NCBI GenBank assembly: GCA_017311315.1
Contig: CM029658.1
Span: forward strand, 27,142,629-27,206,628
Length of the DNA: 64,000 bases
DNA from: Dendrocalamus latiflorus
Lineage: Eukaryota; Streptophyta; Magnoliopsida; Poales; Poaceae
Direction: 5' to 3'
The translations under genes were made by a program, and so were the position numbers. Every line of letters begins with the position of its first letter. Positions within the stretch are counted from its first letter, which is position 1. Under the pieces are notes generated by a model. That model was not told where the DNA came from, did no database searches, and saw only the letters and a list, made by a program, of their open reading frames with translations. Positions 21,336 to 32,275 of the stretch are shown here, piece by piece.

Positions 21336-23443
21336 ATGTATGCCGCGAGCCGTGTGAGTGAAGAGTATATTAATGGCGTGTCTGCTTTTGCAAGAGCTAC
21401 CGAGGAGGATATGCTGAATAAGGGGGTGGAATATATGTACTGTCCATGCACTGACTGCGAGAATTTAAAGATATTTAAGAACCGAGGGCAAATTGAAGCG
21501 CACTTGATTAGGAGGGGTTTTAAAAAGGGTTATACGTGTTGGACCAGTCATGGCGAAGTCAATGATCATTTGCCGCCGGATGACATTGCCGGTGAAGTGA
21601 ATGATATGCCACCAGATGACATCACCGGTGAAGTGAATGACATGCCGCCAGATGATGTCTATTGTGGTTCGGATTCGGATAGGTTGCACGATGACAATCT
21701 GGATCAGATGCTTCGCGATGTAGAAGAGAACTATGATGAGAGAGAGTATGTTAAATTCTGGGGCTTGATGGAGGACTCAGAGAAACCTTTGTTCACGTGC
21801 TGCAGGTCAAAGTACACGAGGTTGTCGGCCATGCTTGAACTGTTGAAATTGAAGGCAAGCAACGGTTGGTCCGACAAGAGTTTCACGGCGCGGCTAGGTC
21901 TTTTAGCGGACATGCTTTCGGAGGTAAATGAGTTGCCTAAAACCACGTATAAAGCCAAAAAGGTTCTTTGTCCGTTGGGAATGGAAGTAGAAAGAATACA
22001 TGCATGTTCGTACGACTGTATCCTGTACCGTAAAGAGTATGCAAACATGCATGTATGCCCGGTGTGCAACGCATTCCGGTACAAACGTAACAATCAATCA
22101 GATGACGGCGAGGGAACAGAGGCGAAGAAAGGTCCTCCTGCTAAGGTGGCATGGTATTTTCCTATAATTCCCCGTTTGAAAAGGTTTTTTGCAAATCCAA
22201 AGGACGCAAAACTGCTGCGTTGACACCCGGAGGAGCGCAAGAAGGATGGAATGCTAAGACACCTTGCTGATTCCGCCCAGTAGAGAAACATCGATAGGAG
22301 TTTCGCAGACTTCGGTGCAGAACCAAGGAATATAAGGTTTGGACTGAGTACAGATGGAATGAATCATTTCAGTAGCATGAGCAGCCGACATAGCACATGG
22401 CCCGTGACTCTCTGCATCTATAACCATCCTCCTTGGTTGTGTATGAAGCGAAATTATATTTTGCTGTCGATACTTATCCAAGGGCCAAAGCAACCAGGGA
22501 ATGATATCGATGTGTACCTAGCACCAGTGGTGGAAGATCTAAAAGTACTATGGAACGAAGGGGTACAGGTATGGGATGCATACAAACGAGAGAACTTCAC
22601 TTTGCGCTCCTTATTGTTCTGCACCATAAATGATTATCCTGCCCTTGCTAACCTATCGGGCCAGAGTACAAAAGGTGCCAAAACTTGTACCCACTGTTTA
22701 GATGATACCGAGAGTGTGTGGCTGAGACACTCACGTAAAACGGTCTACATGCGTCACCGCCGGTTCCTTCGGAGGGCTCACCCATACCGCAAGATGAAGA
22801 AACAATTTGACGGAGAGAAGAAAGACGGTTCAGCTCCAAGGCATTTAAGGGGACACGAGGTTTATGATATGGTTAAGGATTTAGATGTTGTCCTCGGACA
22901 GGGACATAAATTGAGGGCTCATGAGAAGAACACCTGGAAGAAGAGATCAATATTTTGGGACTTACCTTATTGGGAGTACCTAGATGTTCGACACTGCATC
23001 GACGTCATGCACGTTGAAAAGAATGTATGTGACAGCTTGATTGGTCTCTTACTGAACATTCGTGACAAAACAAAGGACGGTGTCAACGCACGGCTTGACT
23101 TGGCTGATATGGACATCAGGCCTGAGTTAGCACCGACAATAACAGATAATGGACGAATGTACCTTCCCCCTGCGTGTTACACTCTATCCAAGGCCGAGAA
23201 AACAGAACTGTGCCAGTGCTTGCATGGTGTCAAAGTTCCGTCTGGTTACTCCGGCAACGTGAAGAAACTTGTTTCGATGCAAGATTTGAAGTTAAATGGC
23301 ATGAAGTCTCATGATTGTCATGTGCTGATGACACAGATGCTCCCTATTGCAATTAGAAATATTTTGCCGATCAAAGTCCGAGAGACAATCATGAGGCTAT
23401 GTTATTTCTTTTAACACAATTGCTCAGAAGGTCATCGATCCCG
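21336..23443 (+). pseudogene. CACTA TNP2-type transposase, N-terminal half
   Basis: The start gives a Transpos_assoc domain (C-P-C-T-D-C zinc-like motif near residue 38). Next come three tandem acidic repeats (GEVNDMPPDDI type, about 21550-21660) and a Transposase_21 (TNP2) core with HACSYDCILYRKEY and HVCPVC, then LPYWEYLDVRHCIDVMHVEK. Stops at 22221-22223 and 22281-22283 fall where the family has Trp (TGG to TGA and TGG to TAG). From about 23345 the DUF4218-like part begins and runs into the gypsy insertion. Confidence 0.85.
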
Positions 23444-24060
23444 TAGAGTGCGTGCGGAGGCGGACCTCGGCGCTACGTCTTATTTAGAGTCCGTGGACTG
23501 CGCGCGGGGGCAAGCCTCCGCGCGTTGCGGGCGGTGAGGTGCGTGCGGAGGCGGACCTCGACGCTACGTCTTATTTATACTCCGTAGAGTGCATGCGGAG
23601 GCGGACCTCGACGCTACATCTTATTTATACTCCGTGGAGTGCGTGCGGAGGCGGACCTCGACACTACGTCTTATTTATACTCCGTGGAGTGCGTGCGGAG
23701 GCGTCCCTCCGCTCGTCTTTATTTATACTCATACCCGTATCTTTGACGGAGAGAGCGCGCGCGAACGCGTGTCTTTGTTTATACTCATACCCGTATCTTT
23801 GACGAAGAGTGCGCGTGCGAACGCGTGTCTTTGTTTATACTCATACGCGTATCTTTGACGAAGAGTGCGCGCGCGAACGCATTTCTTTGTTTATACTCAT
23901 ACCTGTATCTTTGACGGAGAGTGCGCACGCGAACGCGTGTCTTTGTTTATACTCATACCCGTATCTTTGACGAAGAGTGCGCGCGCGAACGCATGTCTTT
24001 GTTTATACTCATACCCATATCTTTGACAGAGAGTGCGCGCGCGAACGCGTGTCTTTGTTG
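23444..24060. repeat. 50-bp and 56-bp minisatellites
   Basis: About four to five copies of a 50-bp unit (GTGCGTGCGGAGGCGGACCT...) are followed by six copies of a 56-bp unit (CGTATCTTTGACGAAGAGTG...). Both end in the shared TTTATACTC word. They form the 3' non-coding part of the gypsy element. Confidence 0.85.
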
Positions 24061-24235
24061 CAAAGAACAGAAATTTGTGCAAACGGTGAACTTTATTAAA
24101 TTCCCATTTGCGCGGGTGAGCAATTACAAAAGAAAAAGGGGGGATACCGACCACTAACCGCTATGAGGACGGGGCGACCGCTGACGAGCCGCTGCCTCGA
24201 GGGGCGCCCGAGGGCTCCGCATCCGCACTCCCAGC

Positions 24236-26624
24236 TTAGGTGCCTTGGCGAACCGCGTGGCATGGACCTCTGGCACCAAGCTCTATGCGCCGAGCCATGT
24301 CCTGGTCGCTATGGATGATGATGATGGCCCGCGGCCCTGGAAGCTTCATGCACAGGAATTCGTGATGCGGGACCGCCCCAAGAGTATTTAGGAGCGGCCG
24401 CCCTATTATGGCGTTATAGGGGTATGCAATGTCGACCATGTCGAAGATAGCGTCCTCGCTCCTGACGTTGTCGTTTTGGCCGAAGGAGACTTGGAGGCAT
24501 ATCTGGCCCAAGGCGCGCAAAGGCTGCCCTCCAAATCCTTGCAGCGGGATGCCTGAAGGGCCCAATCGACTCCGAGGGATCCCCATTTGGTCGAAGGCCT
24601 CGACGAACAGGATGTTCGCGGAGCTTCCTCCATCGACAAGGACGCACCTGACTTCGCATCCGGCTACGAGGACCCGGACGACCAAAGGGTCTTGGTGGGG
24701 AAACTCCACGCCCTCGGCGTCAGCGGGCGTGAATGTGACTTCGTGTTGTGCCCATTCTGGCGGCGCTTGCGCCGGGTATGCCGCGACGTGGTGCAGCCTC
24801 CGCGCGTAAGCCTTCTGTTGCCGCACCGAGGCGAACTCCAGCGAGGAGCCTCCGGAAATAACGTTGATGATCCTGCGGTGGGCTCCTTCCGGGGCTTGTA
24901 ACTGTAGGAGGCCTTCCCGAGGTTGTTGCACATGTGCCTGAATTCGCAGGAGGCCTTCCTTGGGCTGTATTCCTTGGTCCTGGGGGTGTTGGACGTGGGC
25001 CACAACGGGCGTGCGTGTATCCGGGTTTTTGTCCCTGGCGACGCTCTGCCGTAGCACTGCGATAGTGGTACAAGCACGTGTGTCATGGTTGCCCCGGCCA
25101 TGGATTTCGCACCACTGCCCGTGGTGCTGGTCGCCGTACCCTTCGCGGGTTCGGTCGTCTCGACCCCGGCCACGTCCCCATCCTCGGCCTCGGCGCCCTC
25201 TGCCTCCGCGACCTGCGGAGGCATTGTCTTCGGAGACGCCCTCGATGTTGAAAACGTAACGAGGTTTCCTAGACTTGCGTTGGTCGCGCTTGGGCCTGTC
25301 GCCTGGCTGGTCATTGTGTTGGGGGTCCTTGCGCTCGGAGGCGCCCTTCGGCTGCTCTTGCTTGCGCTTACCTCTCAAAGAGCCCCGCTTCGGTGAGCCT
25401 TCGCTCTTTGCCGAACCTTCCGCCTTGTTGGTGTCGGAGTCATCACCGTGTCGCCTCCACGCATCCTCCTCAGCTCTGGCGTACTCTTCCATCTTGTCGA
25501 AGAGCTTCCCGACCGTCTTAATGGGCTTGCGCGCATTGTATTCGGCCATTGGCCCCGGTCGGAGGCCTTGTATTGCTGCGTTGATAACGGTTGTTTCGTT
25601 GACGTCCTTGACTTGGCAGCGCACTTTCGCGAAGCGCTTGAAGTAGTCCCGGAGCCTTTCCTCGGGTTTTTGCTTGACTGCGAAGAGCTGGTCCGCATCG
25701 ACACGCTCGACGTAGTTTCCCTGAAAGTTGTTGTAGAGTCGGTCGCGGACCTGTTCCCATGCGTAGATGGACTGTGGTTCAATGGTGAAGAACCAGGATA
25801 GCGTCACCCCTTGTAATGCGAGGGGGAGCCCTTTTGCCTTCGTGGTGTCGTCTCCGCCAGCGGCTTCGATAGCGGTCTCATACACGCGCACGAACTCTCG
25901 CGGGTCGGAGTCGCCTTTGTAGGCCTCGATGACGCTTGGGAACTTGAAATCTTCAGGCCATGCCGCCTGCTGTAGGCCCGCAGACAGCGGGGACTCTGGG
26001 TCTACGCGCCGTAGTTGGACGCGGCTAGACGTAGGGGCGTCGCGGCTATCCGCCCTCTCCGGAGCGGGTTCGAATGCCACCGTGCGGGGGGGGGGGGGCG
26101 TGCTGGCTCCGAGCCTCTTGCATGTCCCGGACAGCTCTGCGGAGGTCTGTTAGCTCCCGCTGAAATGCGCTGAGGGCCGCCAGCAGGGCAGTCTCCACCG
26201 CGGGCGTGGCCGGGGCCGTCGGTGCGCTTGGCGGTGCTACCGGTGTGGTGGTGACCACGTCTTGCGCGCCCAGGCTGCGCGCTGCGTTGTCCTGGTGGGC
26301 CCTGGGGCCGGTGACGAGGTTCGCATCGCTGCTGGGGTCATTCACCGCTTCTGCGCCGGGTGGAAAAACGGATGCACCTGCGTTGCCATCGCCGGGGTTG
26401 GCCGTCGGGGCAGTGCTGGTGGGGTCAGGCGTTGTGTCACTGGCGGGGTTGTTCGTCGCGTCGATGGCGGGGTTGATCGTCGCGTCGATGGCGGGGTTCA
26501 CGGTCGCACCTGCACCACCGCTCGTACCTGTGGCTGCCAAAGCCGAAGCCCTAGTGCTGACGCGAGACTTCGCCACTTCCGCCTTCTTCTTCGCCGCCGA
26601 CGGTGAAACTTTCTTTGGTGCCAT
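24236..26624 (-). pseudogene. Gypsy Gag-protease, frame broken at a homopolymer
   Basis: Two overlapping frames form one protein. The first (26624-26046, 192 residues) is Ala/Pro/Thr-rich with an LTDLRRAVRDMQEA helix. The second (26080-24236, 614 residues) carries the gag core (FPSVIEAYKGDSDPREFVR, YVERVDADQLFAVKQKPEE), a basic RG-rich stretch, a WCEIHGRGNHDTRAC knuckle-like site and an aspartic protease with VLVDGGSSANILF. The frame changes at a run of 13 G (about 26086-26098). One base more or fewer there would join the frames, so this may be slippage or an assembly error. No polymerase follows. Confidence 0.8.
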
Positions 26625-26676
26625 CCTCTTTCAGACTTGGAGGCTTGTTCCTGTCCTCCCCATGAATGGCGCCAAC

Positions 26677-26916
26677 TGTTGTGGTTACAGACCAAACAGA
26701 GAGAGAGTGGTAGTGGAGAGTTGAGTAAATGGATGGCTTCCTCCTTCCCCATGGCCTGTATTCCATACATATACACATAGGGAGTGCTTTAACAATTATA
26801 CCCTTACATCTGAGTATTCCCCTCAGGGGCACTTATGTTATTACACGTGGCCTATTCTGGGCCTTACATTCCTCTAACAGGCCTGCTGGGCTTAGGTGGG
26901 GGCCACCCCTACAACA
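26677..26916 (-). repeat. 5' LTR of the gag-pro gypsy element (240 bp)
   Basis: Minus strand TGTTGT ... ACAACA, with matching terminal inverted repeats. The next bases (minus, 26676 downward) read GTTGGCGCCATTCATGGGGA, a Tat-group style primer-binding site. CTCCC lies just outside at 26917-26921. Confidence 0.75.
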
Positions 26917-27736
26917 CTCCCTATTGCAATTAGAAATATTTTGACGATCAAAGTCCGAGAGACAATCATGAGGCTATGTTATTTCTTTTAACACAATTGC
27001 TCAGAAGGTCATCGATCCCGAAGGACTAGATGCTCTGCAGGACGAGGTGGTGATGACTCTATGTCATCTTTAAATGTATTTCCCTCCTTCATTTTTCGAT
27101 ATCATGGTCCATCTCATTGTTCACGTTGTGTGGGAGATAAACATGTGCGGGCCCGTATTCCTACGTAGCATGTACCCATTTGAGAGGTTCATGGGAATTC
27201 TCAAGTCCTACGTACAGAATCGATCTCGGCCAGAGGGCAGCATCGTCGAAGGTTATGCAAGTGAAGAGTTCATTGAGTTTTGTGTCGATTATATGGCTCA
27301 GACTCAACCGATAGGTGTGCCTCAATCTCGTCATGAGGGGAGGCTGAAGGGTATCGGAACTATAGGAAGGAAAGCAATCACTGCAGATATTGACATGTAT
27401 ACTCGAGCCCATTTCACGGTCTTGCAACACATGACTGAAGTGGCGCCTTATGTCGACCAGCACAAAGACGAACCATTCGTATTCGCCAACCAAGTTGTTC
27501 AAGTTTTCTATGTAACCGACCCAGCAAATAAGAAACGCCATGTAGTTCTTCATGGAAAAAGGAGAATTATCGGAGTAGAGAATGTAGTGGACGAGGAAGA
27601 ATACAATCAATTTGACGAGTTACCTCCTTTTGGAAATGGCAAAAGGGTCGACGACGAACAACGTGACGAAACTAGTTATGTACGCATTGATCATCATGAA
27701 GGGCTAATTTTTAAAGGAAATAAGCAAGTAGAATGA
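26917..27736 (+). pseudogene. CACTA TNP2-type transposase, C-terminal half
   Basis: It resumes after the gypsy insertion by repeating 104 bp of the upstream half. It then encodes DUF4218-like sequence (YFPPSFFDIMVHL, PFERFMGILKSY) and a DUF4216-like end (VVQVFYVTDPANKKR, YVRIDHHEGLI). A TAA near 27070 and a frameshift just before it break the reading frame. Confidence 0.85.
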
Positions 27737-28828
27737 GAATGTGCGACATATATGTGGGCATTGGCATTTATGTATACAACAATGCATGTGTGTGATGTAT
27801 ATGCGAATTGATATTTATGTATACACCAATGCATGTGTGTGATGTATTTGTGAATTTGCATTTATGTATATGTGAAAATGTGTGAAGAAATACATTGTGT
27901 ATATGTGAATTTGCATTTATGCTGGTTGGTCTTGTATATGAATGCAGCTGGTTGGTGTTGTATATGAATGTAGCTGGTTGGTGTTTGTCTTAATAACTAC
28001 AGTCGGGGCAAATGCTTATCACAGACGGTTCTAAAGTTAGAACTGTCTGTGATATTTATACTATCACTGACGGTTCTAAACTTAGAACCGTATGTGATAT
28101 TGCTATCATAGACGGTTCTTACTTTAGAACCGTCTGTGATAAGCCTCCCTACATATACCCTCTGGCTAGGGTTTTCCGCGTATGCTGCAATTATAGATCT
28201 AATTATCTCACCGCTCTCCCGATCCGTCGTCGACGCCGCCTCCCCGAGCCCGTCGTCCCCGCCGCGTCCCCGGGCCCATCGCCGCCTCCCCGAGCCCCTC
28301 TCCGTCCACGCCGCCGTCACCGTATAAGGCAAGGATCCAAAGATCTTTCTCTCTCATTGTTTGTAAATTCTACGGATACTTACTGAACAAATGTGGATGC
28401 TTGATTTACCTACTTCATGTTGATCTACATACTTCATACCACGCCAAATTGATTTATTGTGTTTAACTGAACAAATGTGGATGCTTGATTTACCTACTTC
28501 ATATTGATCTACATACTTCATACCATGCCAAATTGATTTATTGTGTTTAACTGAACAAATGTGGATGCTTGATTTACCTACTTCATGTTGATATTGTCAC
28601 TTTGGAATCACTGAAAACAATCTTGGAACTATGGATATTACTATATAGTATTAGCAACTAAAGTAGGTGCTAAGATAGGCACATCACCCCCTCTCTTTGT
28701 CCACATCACCCACTCCCTTCTCCCCCTCCCCTCTACTCCTCTCCTCTCTTCCTAACATTGAGCATCATGTTTCACTTTCTTATCTTATGGTATGGCACTT
28801 TCTTATCTTATCCTAATAGACCCACAAA
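27737..28828. other. Spacer between the two CACTA genes, with internal hairpin motifs
   Basis: 27737-28010 is AT-rich with repeated TTTATGTATA words. 28017-28142 holds three more palindromic TATCACAGACGGTTC units like those at the left end. 28150-28330 is GC-rich and promoter-leader-like. 28385-28590 contains about three tandem copies of a 78-85 bp unit (AACAAATGTGGATGCTTG...). No gene is visible. Confidence 0.7.
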
Positions 28829-31271
28829 ATGAGCAACATGTCACCCGCGCATTCTTCAACATCATCGCCGGATGCGTCCGCTCCAAAATCACAACGCCGA
28901 GGAAGAGGGCTATCAAAGAAGCCTGAGGGTCGATTTACCATCACACAGGTCGATGGATTTGGGACCCCTCTCCTTCCTCCCAAAGCAGTAAGCGCATACC
29001 GAAGAATGGTCGAAATAGTTGCGCGAGAACGAATTGAGATCACATTCAATTCATGGAAGAGCGTGCCTGAGAATCGGAAACGTGAGCTGCTGACCAAAAT
29101 CTTGGCATCGTTCGAGATCCCAGAAGAACACCAAGACGCCGTGCAACGACAAACCCTGCTAGCGGCATGCAAAGCATGGAAGAACTTCAAGAGCACGCTT
29201 GTCAAGAAATACGTGTAGACGGACGAAACGCCTTTTCATAAATTTCCATTCCTGGAACCACAATGGGAAGAGTTCAAGGCGACGAAGACGACCGAAGATT
29301 TCAAAAGTACAAGTGTGGCGCACAAGGCCCTCCAGGCAAAATACACACCCCCCACAGACTTGGCACAGCTGGGTATGCGGGTAAAATCCCGCAGTGGAGG
29401 AAGGAGGATGAGCTGGCAGCCCTGTAGGACATCGTCCCGCCATTTGCCAATATCCCGGATGACCGCGCTCGAAATTGGATTAGAGCAAGGTCATCTACAA
29501 CGACATCGGGGGACGTCTCCTTTCGAAACCCTGCAGACCAGTAAGTGTCCCAGCACCTGGTAAGATATCGATCGAACTACGTAGCTTGTAATTATTCCAC
29601 AACTTCGTACGAAGTGAAGTGAAATGACATGTCGTGCTCTTGCAGGAAGAGCTGAGTTTTGAATCTACCCTGGGATCATTCCAGGGAACAAGGGAGAATT
29701 ATATGCTCTCCGCGGCCCTGAGAAACAAGGAGCACCTAGGCCGTACGAGAGGCCTTGGGATTTACGTTCCTTGGAAACATGGTTTCCAAGATGATTCTGA
29801 AATGTATCGGCGTAGGAAGAGAACCAAAGCCGAGCGTGAGGAGCGGCTACGAGAAGAGATCAAGGCATCTCTTAGAGAGGAGCTAAGAGATGAGCTGGTT
29901 GATTATGTTAGAGATGAGGTGCGGAAACATACAGAAAGTCAGCAGGCCGCCGCCGCTCTTGTGCTAGCTAGCCCTCACAACCGTCCGAGTAGTTGTGTGT
30001 CCAATCCAACGGAAAGCGAGGCCAGATTTCTTGTGGACGACATCCAGGTAATAATTATTATCTCTCGAATGCTTGCTCCATTGATAGGCCTATTGGAGTA
30101 GCTAATTTTGTATCGTTATGTAGGAGCCTACGAAGTGCAGGCTCCAAGTGAGATATGCCTCTGTTCCCTTGTACGCTTCTTGGGGCCAGCATATCCGTCT
30201 GGTATTGGGGCCATGGTGCACGGTCAAGCTTTAGCGTCAGGCTACGCAAAAGTTAATGTGGATGGTGTACATGTCAATTTTGAGATCGTCCCGCTACCGA
30301 AGCCCCCCAACGACGAGATCGTGACTCTAGGGTAGGCCATTGGAACATTCATCCAGTGGCCCAAAAGCGACATCTCCCTGGAGGCTTCTTCACTGGTGGT
30401 GGGACCAGAAGGGCAGTGCGAACCAGAGCAAAATGCACTGGTGCTATCTCCACAAGGGCAGTGCGAACCAGAGCTACATGCACCGGTGCTATCTCCACGG
30501 GTGCTATTCTCGCCAAAGCAACTTGCACCGGTGCTACCATTACAATCGACTACCATAAAGTCGACCTACAGTCGAGGCAGTGGCAAGGGCAAATCAAAGA
30601 CAAAGGATGATGATGATATCCCGTACCTGCCATTGGCCTGCAAATTCGTGCTAGGCGAGCCGATGATAATCCCGGAAGAGCACCTCGTAACCCTAGGACT
30701 TGGTTGCCAAACATTACACGCTTGGTATATGCAACAGTCCAATAAGCTAGGGGCAGAACGGCGCTCAGGTATTACTGTCAAATTCAGTTGGGATCATTTC
30801 CAGCACGAATTTCAGGAATGTATCTTCGTGGTGACCTTTGACGATATATTTGGTCTTTTCACGCTCAACGCTCTCGACGTCTCACTCGTTCGATGCTGGA
30901 CGTTGTAAGTCTGTACAATCACAGTCTCTGTTCATATAATACTGATATATGTCACAATTTGTTGCTTTTCTGTGTATATATATAGATTCATGCTGACCAA
31001 AGCTAGATCAACGAAATCACCAATTGGTTTCCTGGACCCACTCTTGGTCGCCTTTGATACCATTAACGAGAATGCATCCTTCGTCGAGAGCTATATTACA
31101 TCAACACTACTGGCTCACCGCGATAAGGATTTTGTTCTTATGCCATACAATGAGCACTTCCATTGGATTTTAATTGTAATTATACCAAAATGGAACAAGA
31201 CTATATACCTTGATTCTCTAAGTAAGAACAAATCCAAGTACACAGCTATCGCCCAAATACTCGATAGGTAA
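28829..31271 (+). pseudogene. CACTA second gene: plant transposase accessory protein with Ulp1-like (C48) protease end
   Basis: The N-terminal part resembles En/Spm accessory proteins (FNSWKSVPENRKRELLTKI). Then come a Lys/Glu/Arg coiled coil (29800-29940), a DUF8039-like segment (AYPSGIGAMVHGQ), tandem GQCEPE repeats (about 30410-30500), and a Ulp1-type cysteine protease region in the last exons (MPYNEHFHWILIVIIP, YLDS) holding the His and Asp of the triad. The Cys-bearing end is missing. Several introns are visible (for example GTAAGT near 29541 and 31268). Stops at about 29216-29218 and 29426-29428 fit CAG to TAG. Frameshifts occur near 30170 and 30335. Confidence 0.7.
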
Positions 31272-32275
31272 GTACATTTTCTCCATACATAACTACATTG
31301 TACTCTTTCTTTCCTTGGTTTACCACCATAGCCCACAGGCAACCGACTAGAGTTAGGCCCTAGAAAGACCTATCGTCGAACTCCTTGGTGCCTAGGGCAA
31401 AATATGCATCGTCGGGCATGTAACTTCTTCATTCTCATATCAACAATAATTTAAGCAAGGTTGAGTACACTATGTACTCAGCAAGACTCGTAGTGTATCG
31501 CAAAATTGCATATATACATATACACACACACATACATATACATATGTACATACATACATACACACACATACACATACGCATACGCATACGCATACGCATA
31601 CGCATACGCATACGCATACGCATACGCATACGCATACATACATACATACATACATACATACATACATACATACATACATACATACATACATACATACATA
31701 CATACATACATACATAGGCAAGGCTATCAAGGATGCGGCTCTATACTAAGTTATTTTTAGCATGAAGCAAATTTCATTTGCAATATCAATAAGTAATAAT
31801 TTACAAACGGGTTTGTAAAGAGCATTTGGCCTATAATGAAATAGCATTTATATAATTTCCAAAATAGTAGATCAATTCCATTCGTAGCTCTCCTCGGCTG
31901 AAAACATCGCACAATTCCCACCCATGGGCACAGCACACGATTAGACATACATGCCATCTCATTATGTTCAGTGAGACAGTTTTGAAAAGGAAAGCTATAC
32001 CCATTGTGGTTGCATCCAAGCATGCTCATGACCATGAGCATAGCTATTTAAATAGTTTTTAACACTCTGCAGAGGTTATATAATTTTATTCACATGAGAT
32101 AATCAATTATACTGTCGTCCATTACACGCTTCCTTGGTTGTGCGATGAAAGTCATTATCATAAAGCCTTTAGGTCATCTAGTTCTAACCTTGCACCAATC
32201 CAATGAACATTGAACCTCTCTTAGGTACATTGATGAGGACATCACGACTGGACCTATTACATTGATGAGCAAAAG
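31272..32275 (-). repeat. Divergent gypsy LTR fragment with microsatellite
   Basis: No gene. Segments near 31320-31480 and 32060-32160 resemble parts of the reverse LTR at 4230-4960 (AGGCAACCGACTAG, ACTCTGCAGAG, CTTCCTTGGTTGTGC), so this looks like a related, older LTR in the same orientation, split by a simple repeat. Confidence 0.45.
31505..31717. repeat. Compound microsatellite
   Basis: An AC/AT-rich start is followed by about ten copies of a GCATAC hexamer (31577-31637), then about twenty copies of the tetramer CATA to 31717. Confidence 0.95.

Larger units (their letters stand above)
23444..26916 (-). mobile_element. Gypsy element (Tat-like), gag-pro only, inserted in TNP2
   Basis: On the minus strand the order is LTR (26916-26677), primer-binding region, gag-pro ORFs, then minisatellite DNA to 23444. 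No reverse transcriptase, RNase H or integrase is present, and no 3' LTR is found at the left edge. It is therefore a non-autonomous or 3'-deleted element. The flanks are a 104-bp direct duplication of CACTA sequence rather than a 5-bp target duplication. Confidence 0.75.
20613..31290 (+). mobile_element. CACTA (En/Spm) element with TNP2 and Ulp1-type genes, right end missing
   Basis: The element starts CACTACTACAGAAAGCC at 20613, immediately after unit 3. Subterminal TATCACAGACGGTT motifs follow. It encodes a TNP2 transposase and a second gene with a Ulp1-like end, both on the plus strand. A gypsy element with a 104-bp flanking duplication splits TNP2. No CACTA right terminus is found; recognisable sequence fades near 31290, where LTR-like DNA takes over. 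Confidence 0.85.

Noticed and set aside
23444..24060. Possible CRISPR-like array
   Set aside because: The 50/56-bp units are contiguous minisatellites without unique spacers, in a plant retrotransposon.
24406..26606. Long plus-strand ORFs opposite the gypsy gag-pro
   Set aside because: Shadows of the GC-rich minus-strand gag-pro; no domain sense.
28140..28150. A CACTA right terminus after the internal hairpin motifs
   Set aside because: No GTAGTAGTG-type end is present there, and typical second-gene sequence follows in the same orientation, so one element is the simpler reading.
31435..31760. Met-Tyr-Val-Cys repeat ORFs on both strands
   Set aside because: Translations of the CATA/GCATAC microsatellite.
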